A DNA stretch of 64,000 bases from Muricea muricata (lineage: Eukaryota > Cnidaria > Anthozoa > Malacalcyonacea > Plexauridae), in the NCBI GenBank assembly GCA_963855995.1, contig OY979730.1, positions 10,517,300 through 10,581,299 on the forward strand, in the 5' to 3' direction. Shown here piece by piece: positions 36,560-47,900 of this stretch (position 1 is the stretch's first letter; each line of letters opens with the position of its first letter). The notes beneath the pieces were generated by a model. That model did no database searches, had not been told where the DNA came from, and worked only from the letters and a program-made list of their open reading frames with translations. Made by a program: the position numbers and the translations under genes.

Positions 36560-38152
36560 AGAGCTGAAAGTGTATATGCAACGAAAAATGAAAAAAATAA
36601 AATTTCGAAATTTGGAAAGAAATGGTCTTCCTTGATTAGGAAATTATATTATTAGCGAATAAAAGCGCTCTAAAAGTATTGAAAATGAACTAAAATGTGC
36701 GCCAAATACAGCTATTTTGAGTCTTGACCTGATGAAAGACTGGGAACGAAAATTCCAGGCTCGTGACGTATGCAGTGCGACACAGCGCAGTGTTTACTTT
36801 AATAAAAACTACAAAATATCGCTGGTCGAAGGACTGTAGCTTGTATATTTCTTGTTAAAACCGCAAAAAATGTCTGATAGCGAAAGCTTTGAATCACAGA
36901 CAGACACAGAACAGTCAACAGATAGTGAGGACGTTGTTGAGCAATCGTCGGTTGTACAGCCCTACCAGTTCGAGCCAGTTGCTTAGAGCGATTATGAGGA
37001 GGACGAAACAGACGAAGAAGGTATTCTGCGACAGACTCTAGAGGCAAGATTTACGAAAACCATAGCTGTTATCTCATGGTAAGTAAGCTTAACAAGGCAT
37101 TTAATGGTAAAGCGTTTGTCGTGCACATGTGGGCATTGTAGTGATGCTTTGTTGGACGACGCGAGGGAATACCGATGCTGTAAAGAGATTCTCGAATGTA
37201 TGGCCATATTCACAAACGATGGACGCAGTAACCACAACATCAAGTGACTAGAAAGTAAAATGAATAAATTGCGCGCTAACAGGATATAGATACAACATAT
37301 TTCGCCAATTTCGGCAACCTCAAGTGAGCGAAAACATGATATACCCGAGGCGTGAACAAGCATGGAACTTTCTGTGATTAAAATATGACGCGCAAATTGA
37401 GGTGCTTGTAGTCCTAGCTCTGGGTTTGTGACTTTGTAATATTTTGGGTTTATAGATATACTCAATGAATTTTGCTTTTTCGTTTACTTCGATTAAGAGA
37501 TTAATATAATTTCATAGTTCGGACTGTATATATGCTAACTAAGCCTAAAGCCCTCGAGCTATATAGTAGTGTCGAATACAATTCAGTCACATGTTATTAC
37601 TTTGTCTGAATTGCATTTGAAGCGACAAAATCCTGTGTATAAAAAAGAGTATTCCCAAATAATGACATTTGAGTATCGTCATTTTGGTTAATGAATTTAA
37701 GCTAATCTATATAATTATACATTAGCGAACACTACATTGCTACTAGTACTACACAGCATTTATCATGGATTTCGGCGGCTCCTAAGCGATAAATATCGTT
37801 TTGTGGTGATGCTCTCGCATCTAGTTAGCCAATGTATCGTATCAATTTATGTGGGTTTTGTTTAATTCATAAAAAAATCCAAATTTAACGCAGTTGAAGC
37901 TAAATTGTTTATAGTATTTACATATAAGAAGAGTGCGCTGTGTCACACTGCATAGGTCATCACGACCTTTTGGCCGCGCCAGGAATTTCATCAGCTAAAT
38001 TTTTTATAGCCCAACTTTAAACTAAAAATTCACACACTTCTAGTTCGAATTTCGCAACAAGGTTGGTATCAAAATGATCAGAAAAGATGAAATTTTTAGA
38101 TGATGTAAAAATCCCAAAATCGAAATTTTCATTGCATGTACACTTTAAAGCG
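36560..38152. mobile_element. Element with inverted-repeat ends carrying a P2X7-tail-like ORF
   Basis: The outer ends (gctgaaagtgtatatgcaac near 36562, inverse near 38130-38150) and inner segments (gtatgcagtgcgacacagcg near 36766, inverse near 37930-37955; also gatgaaa..ttccaggc) are inverted copies of one another, giving a ~1.6-kb unit with long imperfect terminal inverted repeats. The ORF between them is on the plus strand. It has no transposase. It is either a non-autonomous transposon that picked up a gene or a hairpin-like rearranged copy. Confidence 0.55.
36870..37250 (+). pseudogene. P2X7 intracellular-domain-like cysteine-rich protein, broken
   Basis: The first exon starts MSDSESFESQTDTEQSTD, continues to VQPYQFEPVA, and then has an in-frame TAG. 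The same frame goes on SDYEEDETDEEG and ARFTKTIAVISW to a gtaagt donor at about 37080. After a short intron, RLSCTCGHCSDALL and EYRCCKEILEC follow. The acidic N-terminus with QPYxFEP, then W..CxCGxC....YRCC, matches zinc/cysteine-rich proteins related to the cytoplasmic tail of P2X7 receptors, here without any channel. It ends early at a TGA after SNHNIK. The stop and truncation argue for a dead copy. Confidence 0.65.
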
Positions 38153-38261
38153 TAAAAAAGAGTTGAATACTGGTCGTAATGAATTTATATGTACATTGTC
38201 TCTTCGACTATAGCGCTGGCTACAGCACAAAACGAGACAAGTAAATGCTTATAAGTATAAA

Positions 38262-38575
38262 GCCTAGTTTCCATTTGGTCTTAACTGTCGCAGCAAAGTC
38301 ATTCTCGACGATGTGATATAGTCTAGATCTACCTTTTCTTTTGTGAGCTGTATTCAAATTATAGTCATATTAAGTGCATTCTCAAGCTTAGTTTTCATTT
38401 GGTCATAACTGTCGTAGCAAAGTCATTCTCGACGATGTGATATAATCTAGATCTACCTTTTCAGGCTTTTCTTTTGTGAGCTGCATTCATACCAAGTGTA
38501 GATCGCCGTACATACTCTATCACGTCGATCACAGCGATATTTTGACGACACTCACGACTAAATGGAAACTAGGCT
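38262..38575. mobile_element. MITE with 'gcctagtttccatttggtc' ends
   Basis: The left end gcctagtttccatttggtc is inverted at the right as gactaaatggaaactaggc. About 110 bp inside (from tttccatttggtc to ttgtgagctg) is tandemly duplicated. Fragments of the same family make up part of the dispersed segments near 3200, 7500, 18500 and 27150. Confidence 0.75.
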
Positions 38576-40047
38576 GGTGAGAAAAGTAAACGTAACTCTC
38601 ATGCTTGACGTCCTGCTTGCTTTCAGTGAATATAGTAAAGGTGCCGAAGGGCTTAAAAGGATTAATATATGGTAATTAGCACACGTTTGTCCTGAAACAT
38701 TATTTGATTAAACTGATACATTGTCAAATGGATAAATACGATTAATTTTAAAATCTCTCTTAGCTTAACTTTTCTGCTCATGAGAGATGCTCTTTGTTTA
38801 ATACTTTCATCACTTCACCCAGTAAGCCGGACGTGAGATTTTTATCATGATCATGGTTAGTGTGCACGCGTGTGTTTTGCCTCATTAAAGCGCATTTCAA
38901 TCATTAGAGTATCCATCGAACTGTTTGCTCCAGCATCATATTTATTTCCATGAATCCAGGTTGAGTTACAACTAATTTCGGATTGAGTTCATTCCATTCT
39001 CGATCCATCCGGTCCTGTAAAATTGGGTCGAGACTGTGAAACTCGCCACTCGCAATATGCACTGAAAAAGCTAAACCAAGTTGCCTGGTGTCTGCGTTTC
39101 ATGTGAGACATTCTCGCTGTTGATCTCTTCTGACTGTACTTCAAGGGTTTTTCTCTGGGCGCTCTGGTTTTTCTTCCTCTTTAAAAAACACACTTAAAAA
39201 CAATCTTATTAGACTTGCCACAAGTCACTCGCTGATTGTACGCGGCAAAAAGTCGCGCTTGAGAAATAGGGGAGCGATCGAGCAACTTGTGTCGCTTGCA
39301 AGCGCGCCAAATCCACCGGAGCAAAAATGCTCTGGTGACGTTTTTCTTAGCTAATTATTATTCTGTATTCTTTACACCATTTTGTAAAAATATCATATAA
39401 AGACTTAAACTGGGATGGATTTAAAGATATAAGACGCCTTAAATTATGTAATCAGCAATTTACAGGTCAAAGCAGCGAGATTGACATTGTTAACGCCCGC
39501 GTAATTTAATCGGTTTTCGCAGCATAATACTTAAAAAGATTTAAAATCTTGCAAGTGACACAAGTCGCTCGCTCCCTCATTTCTCAAGCGCAATTTTTTG
39601 CTGCGTATACAATAAACCAGCGACTTGGGGCAAGTCTTCGTTCGGATCGGCTGTGCTAGTCTCCTGTTGGCAAGTGCTGTCACAAATTTCTAAAAACAAA
39701 TTCAGCTTATGACTGCCAGGTAACAAACCTGCACAGTCGGCGACTATACTAGCTGATCTGAAAACACGGAAAAGAATTAGCACTAGTTGTCGAACAGAAA
39801 TCCATTTTTTTGAGCCAAACTAGCAAATTTCTCATTAAGTATAATTTACTTCGTTTCCAAATTTCTGGTGGGCTTATAATTTTCTTCACTGAACATGATT
39901 ACTAAGTTTCAACAAGTTTCATAAAGGAAAACAAAAGATATAAGTGATTAGAAACAGCAAAATGAGTTTTTATTCGGTAGCTAGTTCCAGGTCATTTACT
40001 CACGGTGAGATCAGCTGGTAGTGATAACTTTGTTTATTTTTATTTAG
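38576..40047. other. Gene-free stretch upstream of the primase exons
   Basis: No upstream primase exon (expected to encode the first iron-sulphur cysteine region) could be found here. About 150 bp at 39200-39530 resembles 17480-17690 (ttgccacaagtcactcgctg), interrupted by a ~110-bp segment bounded by gcgacttgtgtcgcttgc-like inverted words. Confidence 0.5.
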
Positions 40048-41950
40048 TTTGAGAAAGGGTACGCATACAATGTCCGACACAGCTATGGGAAAGAAGGACG
40101 GAGAGCCGACTATACTCCTTACAGTTGTATGAAGATCATAATGTCCAACCACCCCGGGCAAGGAGATTATCACGGTACGATTAGTATGAGAATGACTCTA
40201 TCAAACTGCCTGTGTTACCGGTCTTAACTGTGGGAAAATCCTTTGATATAGGTTGTCCATTTCGTCATTCGGATGCTGATATTTTACGGCAGAAGTTGGT
40301 GTCCTATGGTGTTCCATACCCTGCTATTAAAGAGGTATTGTAATCGTGTATTTGCAGAATACGATGGTTATACTAGTATGCACCATGCCTTGAACTTACA
40401 AGGTACTTAGTATGGAACTTATACTGAACTTAAGTTCTGAACACTAAAAACTCTCATGCGCACTCTCTTGTATCAACATCACTTAAGCAGGACATAAATT
40501 TGTGAAAACTCTCTTGCAAACTCTTACTTCTCATGCAACGCTCTATTACAAACTCTTACTTCTCGTGCAACACTTGCCATTGTTTGACCAGGACATGAGA
40601 GTTGAGAAAACTCTCATACAAACTCTCGCTTATCAACTTCCGTCATCTCTCATGCAACTCTTGCTCTTATTTGATCAGGACATTAGGATTTGAGAAAACT
40701 CTTATGTAAACCCTCGCCTGTCAGCTCTCATCAACTCCCATGGCAACTCTTGCTCTTATTTGATCAGGACATTAGATTTGAGAAACCTCTTGTGCAAACT
40801 CTTGCTCTTGTTTAATTAGGACGTGGGATTTGAGAAAACTCTCGTGTAAACTCTCGCCGTCAAACTCTCACGAATTCTTCCCATCACCGTTTGAGCACAA
40901 CGTTATTTCTTCTGTTACAGATCCAAGATTTAGTTAAAGATTCTCATTACCAGCTAGCATGTGCCCGATATTTTGAAGTCACACACAAGGTAAAGAAGCG
41001 AAAATGTTTCTTCTGACAAGTCTAGTGCAGTGCAATATAACAAGAAGGATACAATGTTAATGAGAAAAGGAAGTTGAAACATTATTGACATACTATGACA
41101 TACCATTAAATAACTTGTAAAAAGTCTGATGATGTCATCAAGCTCATTACAAGTTGTGTTTTCAGCTTGTTCTTAGCTTGTTCAGACAACCAGAAACGTC
41201 ACAGACTCACAGACATGATGGAAGTTGTGTATATTACCGGCTTCATACAAGTTTGACTTTACGTTTCATCAAGCCCCGTTGGTTTCATCATGTTGCATCT
41301 ATTCTGTTGGCTTCATCAAGTTGTATCAAGCCTGTTGGCTTCATCAAATCTATGAAAATCAAACGTGATGCAACTTGATATTTTCAGACTTGCTGCAAGC
41401 TGTTGAAACAACTTGTACCAAGCTTGTAAATAAAAAGTCTTGACAATCAACTTGCATCAAGCCTGTTGACAACTTGCAGCAGACTTGTTATCATCAAGCT
41501 GGAGCAAGCGATGTGAACGCATCCTAATATCAGCTTGATGACTGCAAGGTAACAAGCCTGCAGCAGAGTTGCTGGAACTTGTGAGTTTCTGGAAGGAATG
41601 CTAAAACAACTCGTGGATAGATTTGTAACAAACCTGTAACAACTTGTGTATGTTTGTAGGTATCACTCTCCCATACAGACGCCGTCAACCACCCGAACAA
41701 ATACGTCCAGGAAAGCCGACGTGTTCACGCAGAGTTGGCGAGCGGCAATATAAAACAACAACCGCTAGCCAGTACCTCCATTTCTCATATCGCGGGCGCT
41801 AGCGGGATAAAGACTGAAAGGGTCACGCAGTCCAGTTCACAAACATCGTCCAGCACAACTAAGACTAGTGACGTCATTGACTATGACGTCGCCATGGATG
41901 ACGAGCTAGATGATGGGGTGTTAGAGAGCATGGATGCTATGGGGTATTAA
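40048..41950 (+). CDS. PRIM2: DNA primase large subunit, C-terminal exons (5' part not in window)
   Basis: Four exons, 40048-40174, 40252-40334, 40921-40989 and 41660-41950, join in frame. They encode [62 protein letters not shown] and a Ser/Thr-rich acidic end to a stop. This is the iron-sulphur C-terminal domain of the primase large subunit, which helps the Pol alpha-primase complex make RNA primers. Three of the four cluster cysteines (those of YSCMK, GCPF and LACARYF) are present; the fourth would lie in the missing upstream part. Acceptors and donors are all canonical. An AATAAA is at 42061. Intron 2 holds an 'aactctc' repeat tract and intron 3 a CAACTTG-type repeat. It is either cut off by a very long intron or a partial copy. 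Confidence 0.85.
40440..40900. repeat. Degenerate 'aactctc / aggacatgag' repeat tract
   Basis: Phrases such as gagaaaactctcatgcaaac, tctcgcttatcaac and gatcaggacat recur every 60-100 bp. Related tracts in the opposite sense occur in DNA2 introns at 47690-47890 and 48830-48970. Confidence 0.7.
41370..41645. repeat. CAACTTG-rich repeat, copy in PRIM2 intron 3
   Basis: Made of reiterated caacttg/cttgttga words and containing the family hallmark 'gcgatgtgaacgcatcctaa'. Same family as the elements in nearly every DNA2 intron. It is non-coding. Confidence 0.75.
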
Positions 41951-42239
41951 GGAATATCTGGGGACATTTGTGAGGAGCGATTATGGACATATGAAGGCAA
42001 ATTGTTTGGTAATTAATAATTATTTGTTTATTTAGTTTTCGTCATGTGTATATTTGAAGAAATAAATTGGAACTACTAACGCCAAAAATTGGGCCGTATT
42101 AAAATTATTAAAGCAATTAAAAGGTATTCGGTTTATTTTTAATTCACCCAAAGTGAAACGATAACGCTTTAAATTTTGAGGGGAGATTTGTAGTGTTTTT
42201 ATTTTAACTCATAATTAATCACAAAAACTACACAACCAA

Positions 42240-42525
42240 AACGTGCAAGTTCCAGCAAGTCTGTTGACATCTTGCAACAGACTTGTTATCAACAAGTCGA
42301 TATCAGGATGCGTTCTCATGGCTTGCGACAGCTTGTTGACAACAAGTCTGTTGCAAGTTGTCGAAAGACTTGCTGCAAGTTTATTGTCAAAACTTGTTAT
42401 CCACAGGCTTGCTGCAAGTTGTTTCAACAAGTTGTAACAAGTCTGCAAATGACAAGTTGCAACAAGCCTGATTTTAACAGACATGTAGTTGCAATTTGAT
42501 GAAATTGACAAGTTCGTTGCAACTA
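42240..42525. repeat. CAACTTG-rich repeat between PRIM2 and the membrane-protein gene
   Basis: Contains caagtctgttgacatcttgc, the hallmark gatatcaggatgcgttct, and tgctgcaagttgtttcaaca. ORFs on both strands in this element are by-products of its short-word repetition. Confidence 0.8.
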
Positions 42526-42618
42526 GCATACGGTGTTTTTAGCTATCCAACTTTGTTTCATCTGGCAATGGGACTATTGTACTGAGCTAGCGTCGATTTC
42601 GATCATATTTCCATAGTT

Positions 42619-43362
42619 CTATTGGACCTGTCGTTTCCATGCATCAGCATTACTCGTTTTAAAACCGGCCTTGCCATATCTGATGTAATGCACATAAACG
42701 CATGACGCTCGCTGAAGTTCCGCTGACCGCCACAAACCGTAGAACACAAAGCTTTCAAACATTTTCCACACAACTACGAGAAGTAGCGAGAAGTAGACAT
42801 TAGTCAAGAAATTTTCCCTGCGTATCTTCCTCAAGCTCGGCATCCCTATATACAACCCCATCGCTATCACAAATGTATACAGTATGTACCATATGGCATG
42901 GCATAAATTAATGACGTCATTCGGTCCCAGTACCACTGCGTCGTTCTCGGTCTTCATAACCAGCGAGCAGGAGATGGAACTGAAATCCGTGAAAAATAAG
43001 TCGATTCTGTGTTTCAATATCCTATAATCTTCCGAGTGATATCCGACTATGTTAAGAATTGCTTCGAATAGTGTGATTATGAATGTGATTTTTAAGGCTC
43101 CGTTTAAAACCACGACAAAATACGAAAATAATACTGCAGTGTGGTAGATCAGTTTCGCGAGATGGCCACAGCCGTAAAAGAAGACGATTGTACCCAGGCC
43201 TGTCATTAGCAGAACGAGATGAATTCTGTTTTCCGCTGACCAGGATAGGCAGTGCAGCAGTAGCAAGCTTTGTACGGTGAAGCTTGTCGAAAGCGTTCCC
43301 TCTGCGTATCTCAAAACTGCTCGAATTCGCCCGGGTCTTTGTACTTGGGCTGGAGAGTTCAT
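42619..43362 (-). CDS. Multi-pass membrane protein, unknown family
   Basis: An uninterrupted 247-codon frame starts MNSPAQVQRPGRIRAVLRYA and ends WKRQVQ. There are about five hydrophobic segments: near residues 31-44 (weak), 48-68, 76-105 (long, perhaps two helices), 153-175 and 188-211. Basic stretches (RKIRREN, KHRID) lie between them. No signal peptide is evident and I recognise no family. It appears intronless and lies tail-to-tail with PRIM2. A GC-rich, unrepeated composition compared with its flanks favours a real gene. Alternatives are one exon of a longer gene or a retrocopy. Confidence 0.65.
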   Translation of the reverse strand: MNSPAQVQRPGRIRAVLRYAEGTLSTSFTVQSLLLLHCLSWSAENRIHLVLLMTGLGTIVFFYGCGHLAKLIYHTAVLFSYFVVVLNGALKITFIITLFEAILNIVGYHSEDYRILKHRIDLFFTDFSSISCSLVMKTENDAVVLGPNDVINLCHAIWYILYTFVIAMGLYIGMPSLRKIRRENFLTNVYFSLLLVVVWKMFESFVFYGLWRSAELQRASCVYVHYIRYGKAGFKTSNADAWKRQVQ

Positions 43363-44935
43363 CTTTCATGAGTGTGTCTGTTATCTTGCTACCTACAATG
43401 AGTTATAGTTAAGTGATTTAGCTTAGGATGAGATGGTTAGTTTGATCCTTAACGCTTTGTTGTGGGTTTTCTCCGGGTACTCTGGTTTCCTCCCACAGGG
43501 AATGTTTACAGGGTGGGTTGAGATTGGTGATACTTCATCGTAACTGTGCTCCGTGATCAGACAGACATAAGTCATAAGGTGGCTGTCAGAGGCGTCGTTA
43601 TAGAAAGCCTTCGACTGGATCAGGTTGAGCTGCGTTTGTTGCGGGGTTTAGATGTATAGCAAATTAATATGACTGCTTTACGTCCATGCCAGTTGGACAC
43701 TTAACTTACCCGAGTAGACAGCAGTGAGTACCGATTAAATTCTACGAGAAAGTGTGGCTAACAGCATCTGAAGGAAACGGTTCGACAATCTTTAAGTATC
43801 TACCTACAATTTGAATTTGCCATAAATATTTATTATCCGATATCATATTTCATATTTGCTCAGCTTGCTTTTAATCTGTCGTCGACTGTGCTGGTTTCAA
43901 TTTACAAACATTAAAAGTGTACGCTTTTAAAACTGTACATATTGGATTGTGTACGTTTTAAATTACCCAATACCGTGAAATAGGAACTGTTATTGATGTA
44001 CAAGTTAACAAAACGATGCCTGTACTTACAAACGAGCAACATTGAGTATCCACTTCACAATTTAAATGCTAGAGCGAGTTAAGTTAGTTTGTATTTGAGT
44101 CTGTGACTGAATATAGCTGCTTTATGTCTGGTGCGACATCTTCTTCGCTTGTCATTTGGCAGGTATTTTAAAATGGTTTGAAAGAATGAACAATATCATG
44201 ATGTTAATATGATAATGTCGTTGTTTTGATATTCGAATCATTAGCTATGCTTGAATAAATCTAGGTTTCATCACTTTGTGATAGCACTTAAAATGCTAGA
44301 TAAACTCACACTTTGAAGCTAGGTAATTCACACTTTACTGTATCAAATTTCCCAGCCTGCACGCACAAATTCACCATTTTTTTTCTATAAGTACACTTGT
44401 TGAATGAAAGCATGGTAGATTGGTGGCGGCAGAAAATTATGAAGATTTTGCATAAGCAGCCAGTGGGAAAATAATCAGAAGATCGCGTGTATTTCCTCGG
44501 CAGATGCATGGAGAAAAATTTTGTTCTGTAAATCTGTGAACACTTAGAACTTTGTACATTTTGTTCTATGATTATGGAAATCATGTCATAAAATAAATAA
44601 ATTGATAAACATGGCAATTAGAACGGAAGAAGTCACTTTACAGTTTCGAGAGCTCTTTCAATTCAAAGCACGAAAATTCTCACTCATGCGCACTTTAAAG
44701 TCCGCATAGGTTTCTGGTTCTTCTGGTCATCTATCAATGCAAACGACGGTAGTCAAGCCGTCCAGTTCACGAACAGAGACCAGTGCAAGCCAGCAGTGGC
44801 GGGAAAGTGTGCGAAATTCACAATGGCAGGATTAAATGGCGAACGCTCGATGGTGTTGTATTTTAAACTGTTCATTTAAACGTTATTTGAAGTAGTGTGA
44901 GTTAGATTTTTTAGTTGTAGTAGCTTTAGATCAAT
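43363..44935. other. Intergenic region between the membrane protein and DNA2
   Basis: Contains the dispersed phrase ttctccgggtactctggttt at about 43465-43500, which I know as part of widespread invertebrate repeats (a related phrase is near 39150). No gene is evident; the 103-residue minus-strand ORF at 44306-44617 shows no domain. The promoters of DNA2 (plus) and the membrane-protein gene (minus) should both lie here, as the two are divergent. Confidence 0.45.
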
Positions 44936-47900
44936 ATGCATCATGGCAGCTTAAAACAACGTGCCGTTCGACTTTCGTTGTCATTGAAAAAGACAAATAC
45001 TAAGGTAAGACAATTTTGTGAGAAATTTATAAACCGTAGTATTTAATATAAAGGTGCCCAAATGCCACATCTGATCTAACACAGGTAAGTATAAATCATT
45101 TCTTATTTAATTTTTGTAAGTTATAAACATAATATGCATGAATTAGCATCCCTTCATCATACCATGGGCCCATTGTTCTTCTCATACAGAAATTAAATAG
45201 CTAGTTTATTTTTATCAAGTTGGATTAATCTGACACTGCAATGAACAACGAAAAATTTATTGTCTCGAGCAGGATTTGGTGTTCCGTCTTCAGGTTTCTA
45301 GATTGCTGCTTTATGTACCAATTGAGCTATTGAGCCAACTGGGATTGGCAGTGAATGTTGTCCAATTTAAGTGCATGAGATACTTTTGTGACGACTTAAC
45401 GCTTGTCTTTGAGGATGCGCAGTGTTTTAATTCTATTTCAGAATCATCCCCAGAGATATGGAAAACTAGATTCATATTAATCTGACACTGCAGAGAACAA
45501 CGAAAAATTCGTTGTCTCTAGGGGATTCGAACTCGCATCTTTGGGTTTCTAGACCGCCACTCTACAAATTGAGCTATCGAGTCAACTGGGATTGGTAGCC
45601 AGTCTTATCCAATTTAAGTGCACGAAATAAAATGATGCAAGAATTAAGGACAATATAGCAGTTGTAGAAGTTTTAAAGCAATTGATTTCCAAAGAAATTA
45701 ATTTTGCAGAAACAAAATATGTAAATGCCCCCTCCCACTTAACAAGTTTGCATGGCCACTGCAAATGTTTTACTAAAACATGAGTATCCTCTGTTCATCA
45801 TGAAATCGGATAAAATTGTGTTGAAAGTCCCCCAGAGGCTGCCGAATTGTCAAATCAGTTGAACATGGCCAAAAATGAAAAAGACAAAATTCTAGTTTCA
45901 TCTGAGACAACCAGACAACCAACCTTCTGGAAAAAAACAATGAAACCTTTCTGGACAGAAATATGAAAGAGCAGTAACAAATATACCTTGGGGTGTGTTG
46001 CCTAATGGATTTTCTCTATAAGTTCCAGACTTGTTTACACCCCTCCCCCCCCCCCACTGCAAACCAAAAGCGTTTTTTTACCTGGCAGGAGTCAGTTTTA
46101 AGATGTTATGGAGATGTAGTTAAATTACTGTAGGGTTTAAAAACAGTCTAATAATTTGAATATTGTTGCAGAAAAGTGGTTCAAATGACATCTCAAAATA
46201 TTTTCAAAAGGTACAGTACTGTAATTGTGACGCATATATTACAGATACAGAAAATTTCCTTCCACAGACTTGATGCAATTTGTGAATTTTACCAGTTTGA
46301 TGCAAGTTTGTCATTCAGTTGCCTCGAGTCTGTTGGCTTCATCAAGTTGCATCAACTCTATGAAAATCAGACTTGATGCAACTTGTAATTGTGCGGACTG
46401 TAAGTTGTTAAAACAACTTGTATCGAGCTTGTGGATAGAATGTCTTGACAATCAACTTGCATCAAGCCTGTTGGCAACTTGCAGCAGTCTTGTTATCAAG
46501 CCGAAGGAAGTGATGTGAACGCATCCTGTCATCAGCTCAATGACTGCAAGGTAACAAGCCTGAAGCAATTCTGACTGTTCATTTTGGATTTTATTAACAA
46601 AATACATGAATCAATGTTTAATCAGTTGCTCACTTCATTTTAGAAAAAGTCCCCTGAAATTGAAAAAGACAAAAACCCTGTATTATCTGTAAGAGAGCCA
46701 GGCGACCAACCTCTTGCAAAACGACAACGAAACAACGTATCTGTACATGAACATCAAAGATCAAGTTGCCCGTCAGACTTTTGTGATGCAAACAGTAAAT
46801 CTGTTTCAAATCCTGTCAAAATTTCTCCAGTTAAATGTGTCTTGAATGTTCCACTTGGAAAGAAAGGCATTATTTCCGCTTCTTTGCCGTCGATAGAAAG
46901 GTCGGATGAGGTTACGACGAATACTTCAAACTTAAACACTGAGAATCCATCTATTAATAGAAGTGCTTTTCAATGCTCAGAATCAGTTAACAGTGTTGTT
47001 CATGAATTACCTAATGCTCGATTTTCAGGAGATTGTAGTATGGATTTGTCTGATGATTCGATCATTCCACCGACGCCATCTCCTGTGGAAAATTTCAAAA
47101 ACAAAAGTAGAATTTCAGTATCTGAAAAAAGGGATGGCACAACTAATTGTGGTTCTAATAAGCTGCAACGAGATTACAAGCACACTAAAAAACCTAGCAT
47201 TTCCTTGAGTTTAAACCGTTCTAAAATAAACAGGGCTCAAAATTCAAAGTGCAACGAAAGGTTAAAAACCTCTAGGCAAAATTTATCTGTAAACAAAAGT
47301 CTCTTGGAAGACATGAATGACTGCACTAACAGCAGTGATCTTTCTGGTGTCGGCGGCGATGCTAACACGAACGATAAAGGAAATGATATAGACACGGTGA
47401 AATCTGCTAGAAGTTCCTCAATAAAACTTGGAAAAAGAACATTTAAGTTGCCTAAAAAAGGGAAAAAAGCTGATGGGGTAAAATCGGTTTCAAGCGCAAT
47501 GAAGTTGGAGTCTGGTAGAGTTGATGAAGAGAATGATATGTTTTTGGGTTATGGTCTTCAGGTGAACATGGTTGACAAAGGAATTTTTGAGAATGGCGAG
47601 GTTCGTACTTAGGGTGGGATGAGGTTAGGAATCACGAATGTCCTCAGGTTAAGCTCGAATTTTTAAATGTATCATATTGATCGGTTTATTTGGGAAGTTA
47701 AAGTTTATAAGTGAGTTTTCTCAACGTTCATGTCCTGGTTAAACGAGAACAAGAGTTGCGTGAGAGTTGATGAGAGTTGAGAAGCGTGAGTTTGTATGAG
47801 AGTTTTCTCAACTCTCGTGTCCTGGTCAAACGAGAACAAGAGTTGTATGAGAGTTGATGAGAAATGAGATCTTGTACTGACGAGGGGTTTTCTTAACTTG

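Noticed and set aside
36799-37465. Minus-strand ORFs of 82 and 157 codons
   Set aside because: They are antisense shadows of the P2X7-tail-like ORF and its flank; the plus-strand frame has the recognisable motifs.
41660-41760. Loss of the fourth iron-sulphur cysteine of PRIM2 (HPNKYVQES instead of a CES ending)
   Set aside because: On counting from the GCPF cysteine, the ligand corresponds to the one in LACARYF, which is present, so the cluster is not damaged in this part.
42215-42529. 104-codon minus-strand ORF and similar ORFs in DNA2 introns (for example 58179, 58882, 59761)
   Set aside because: All lie in CAACTTG-type repeats and change sequence with orientation and copy.
44306-44617. 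103-codon minus-strand ORF upstream of DNA2
   Set aside because: No domain, hydrophobic pattern or repeat conservation; composition typical of chance ORFs in AT-rich DNA.
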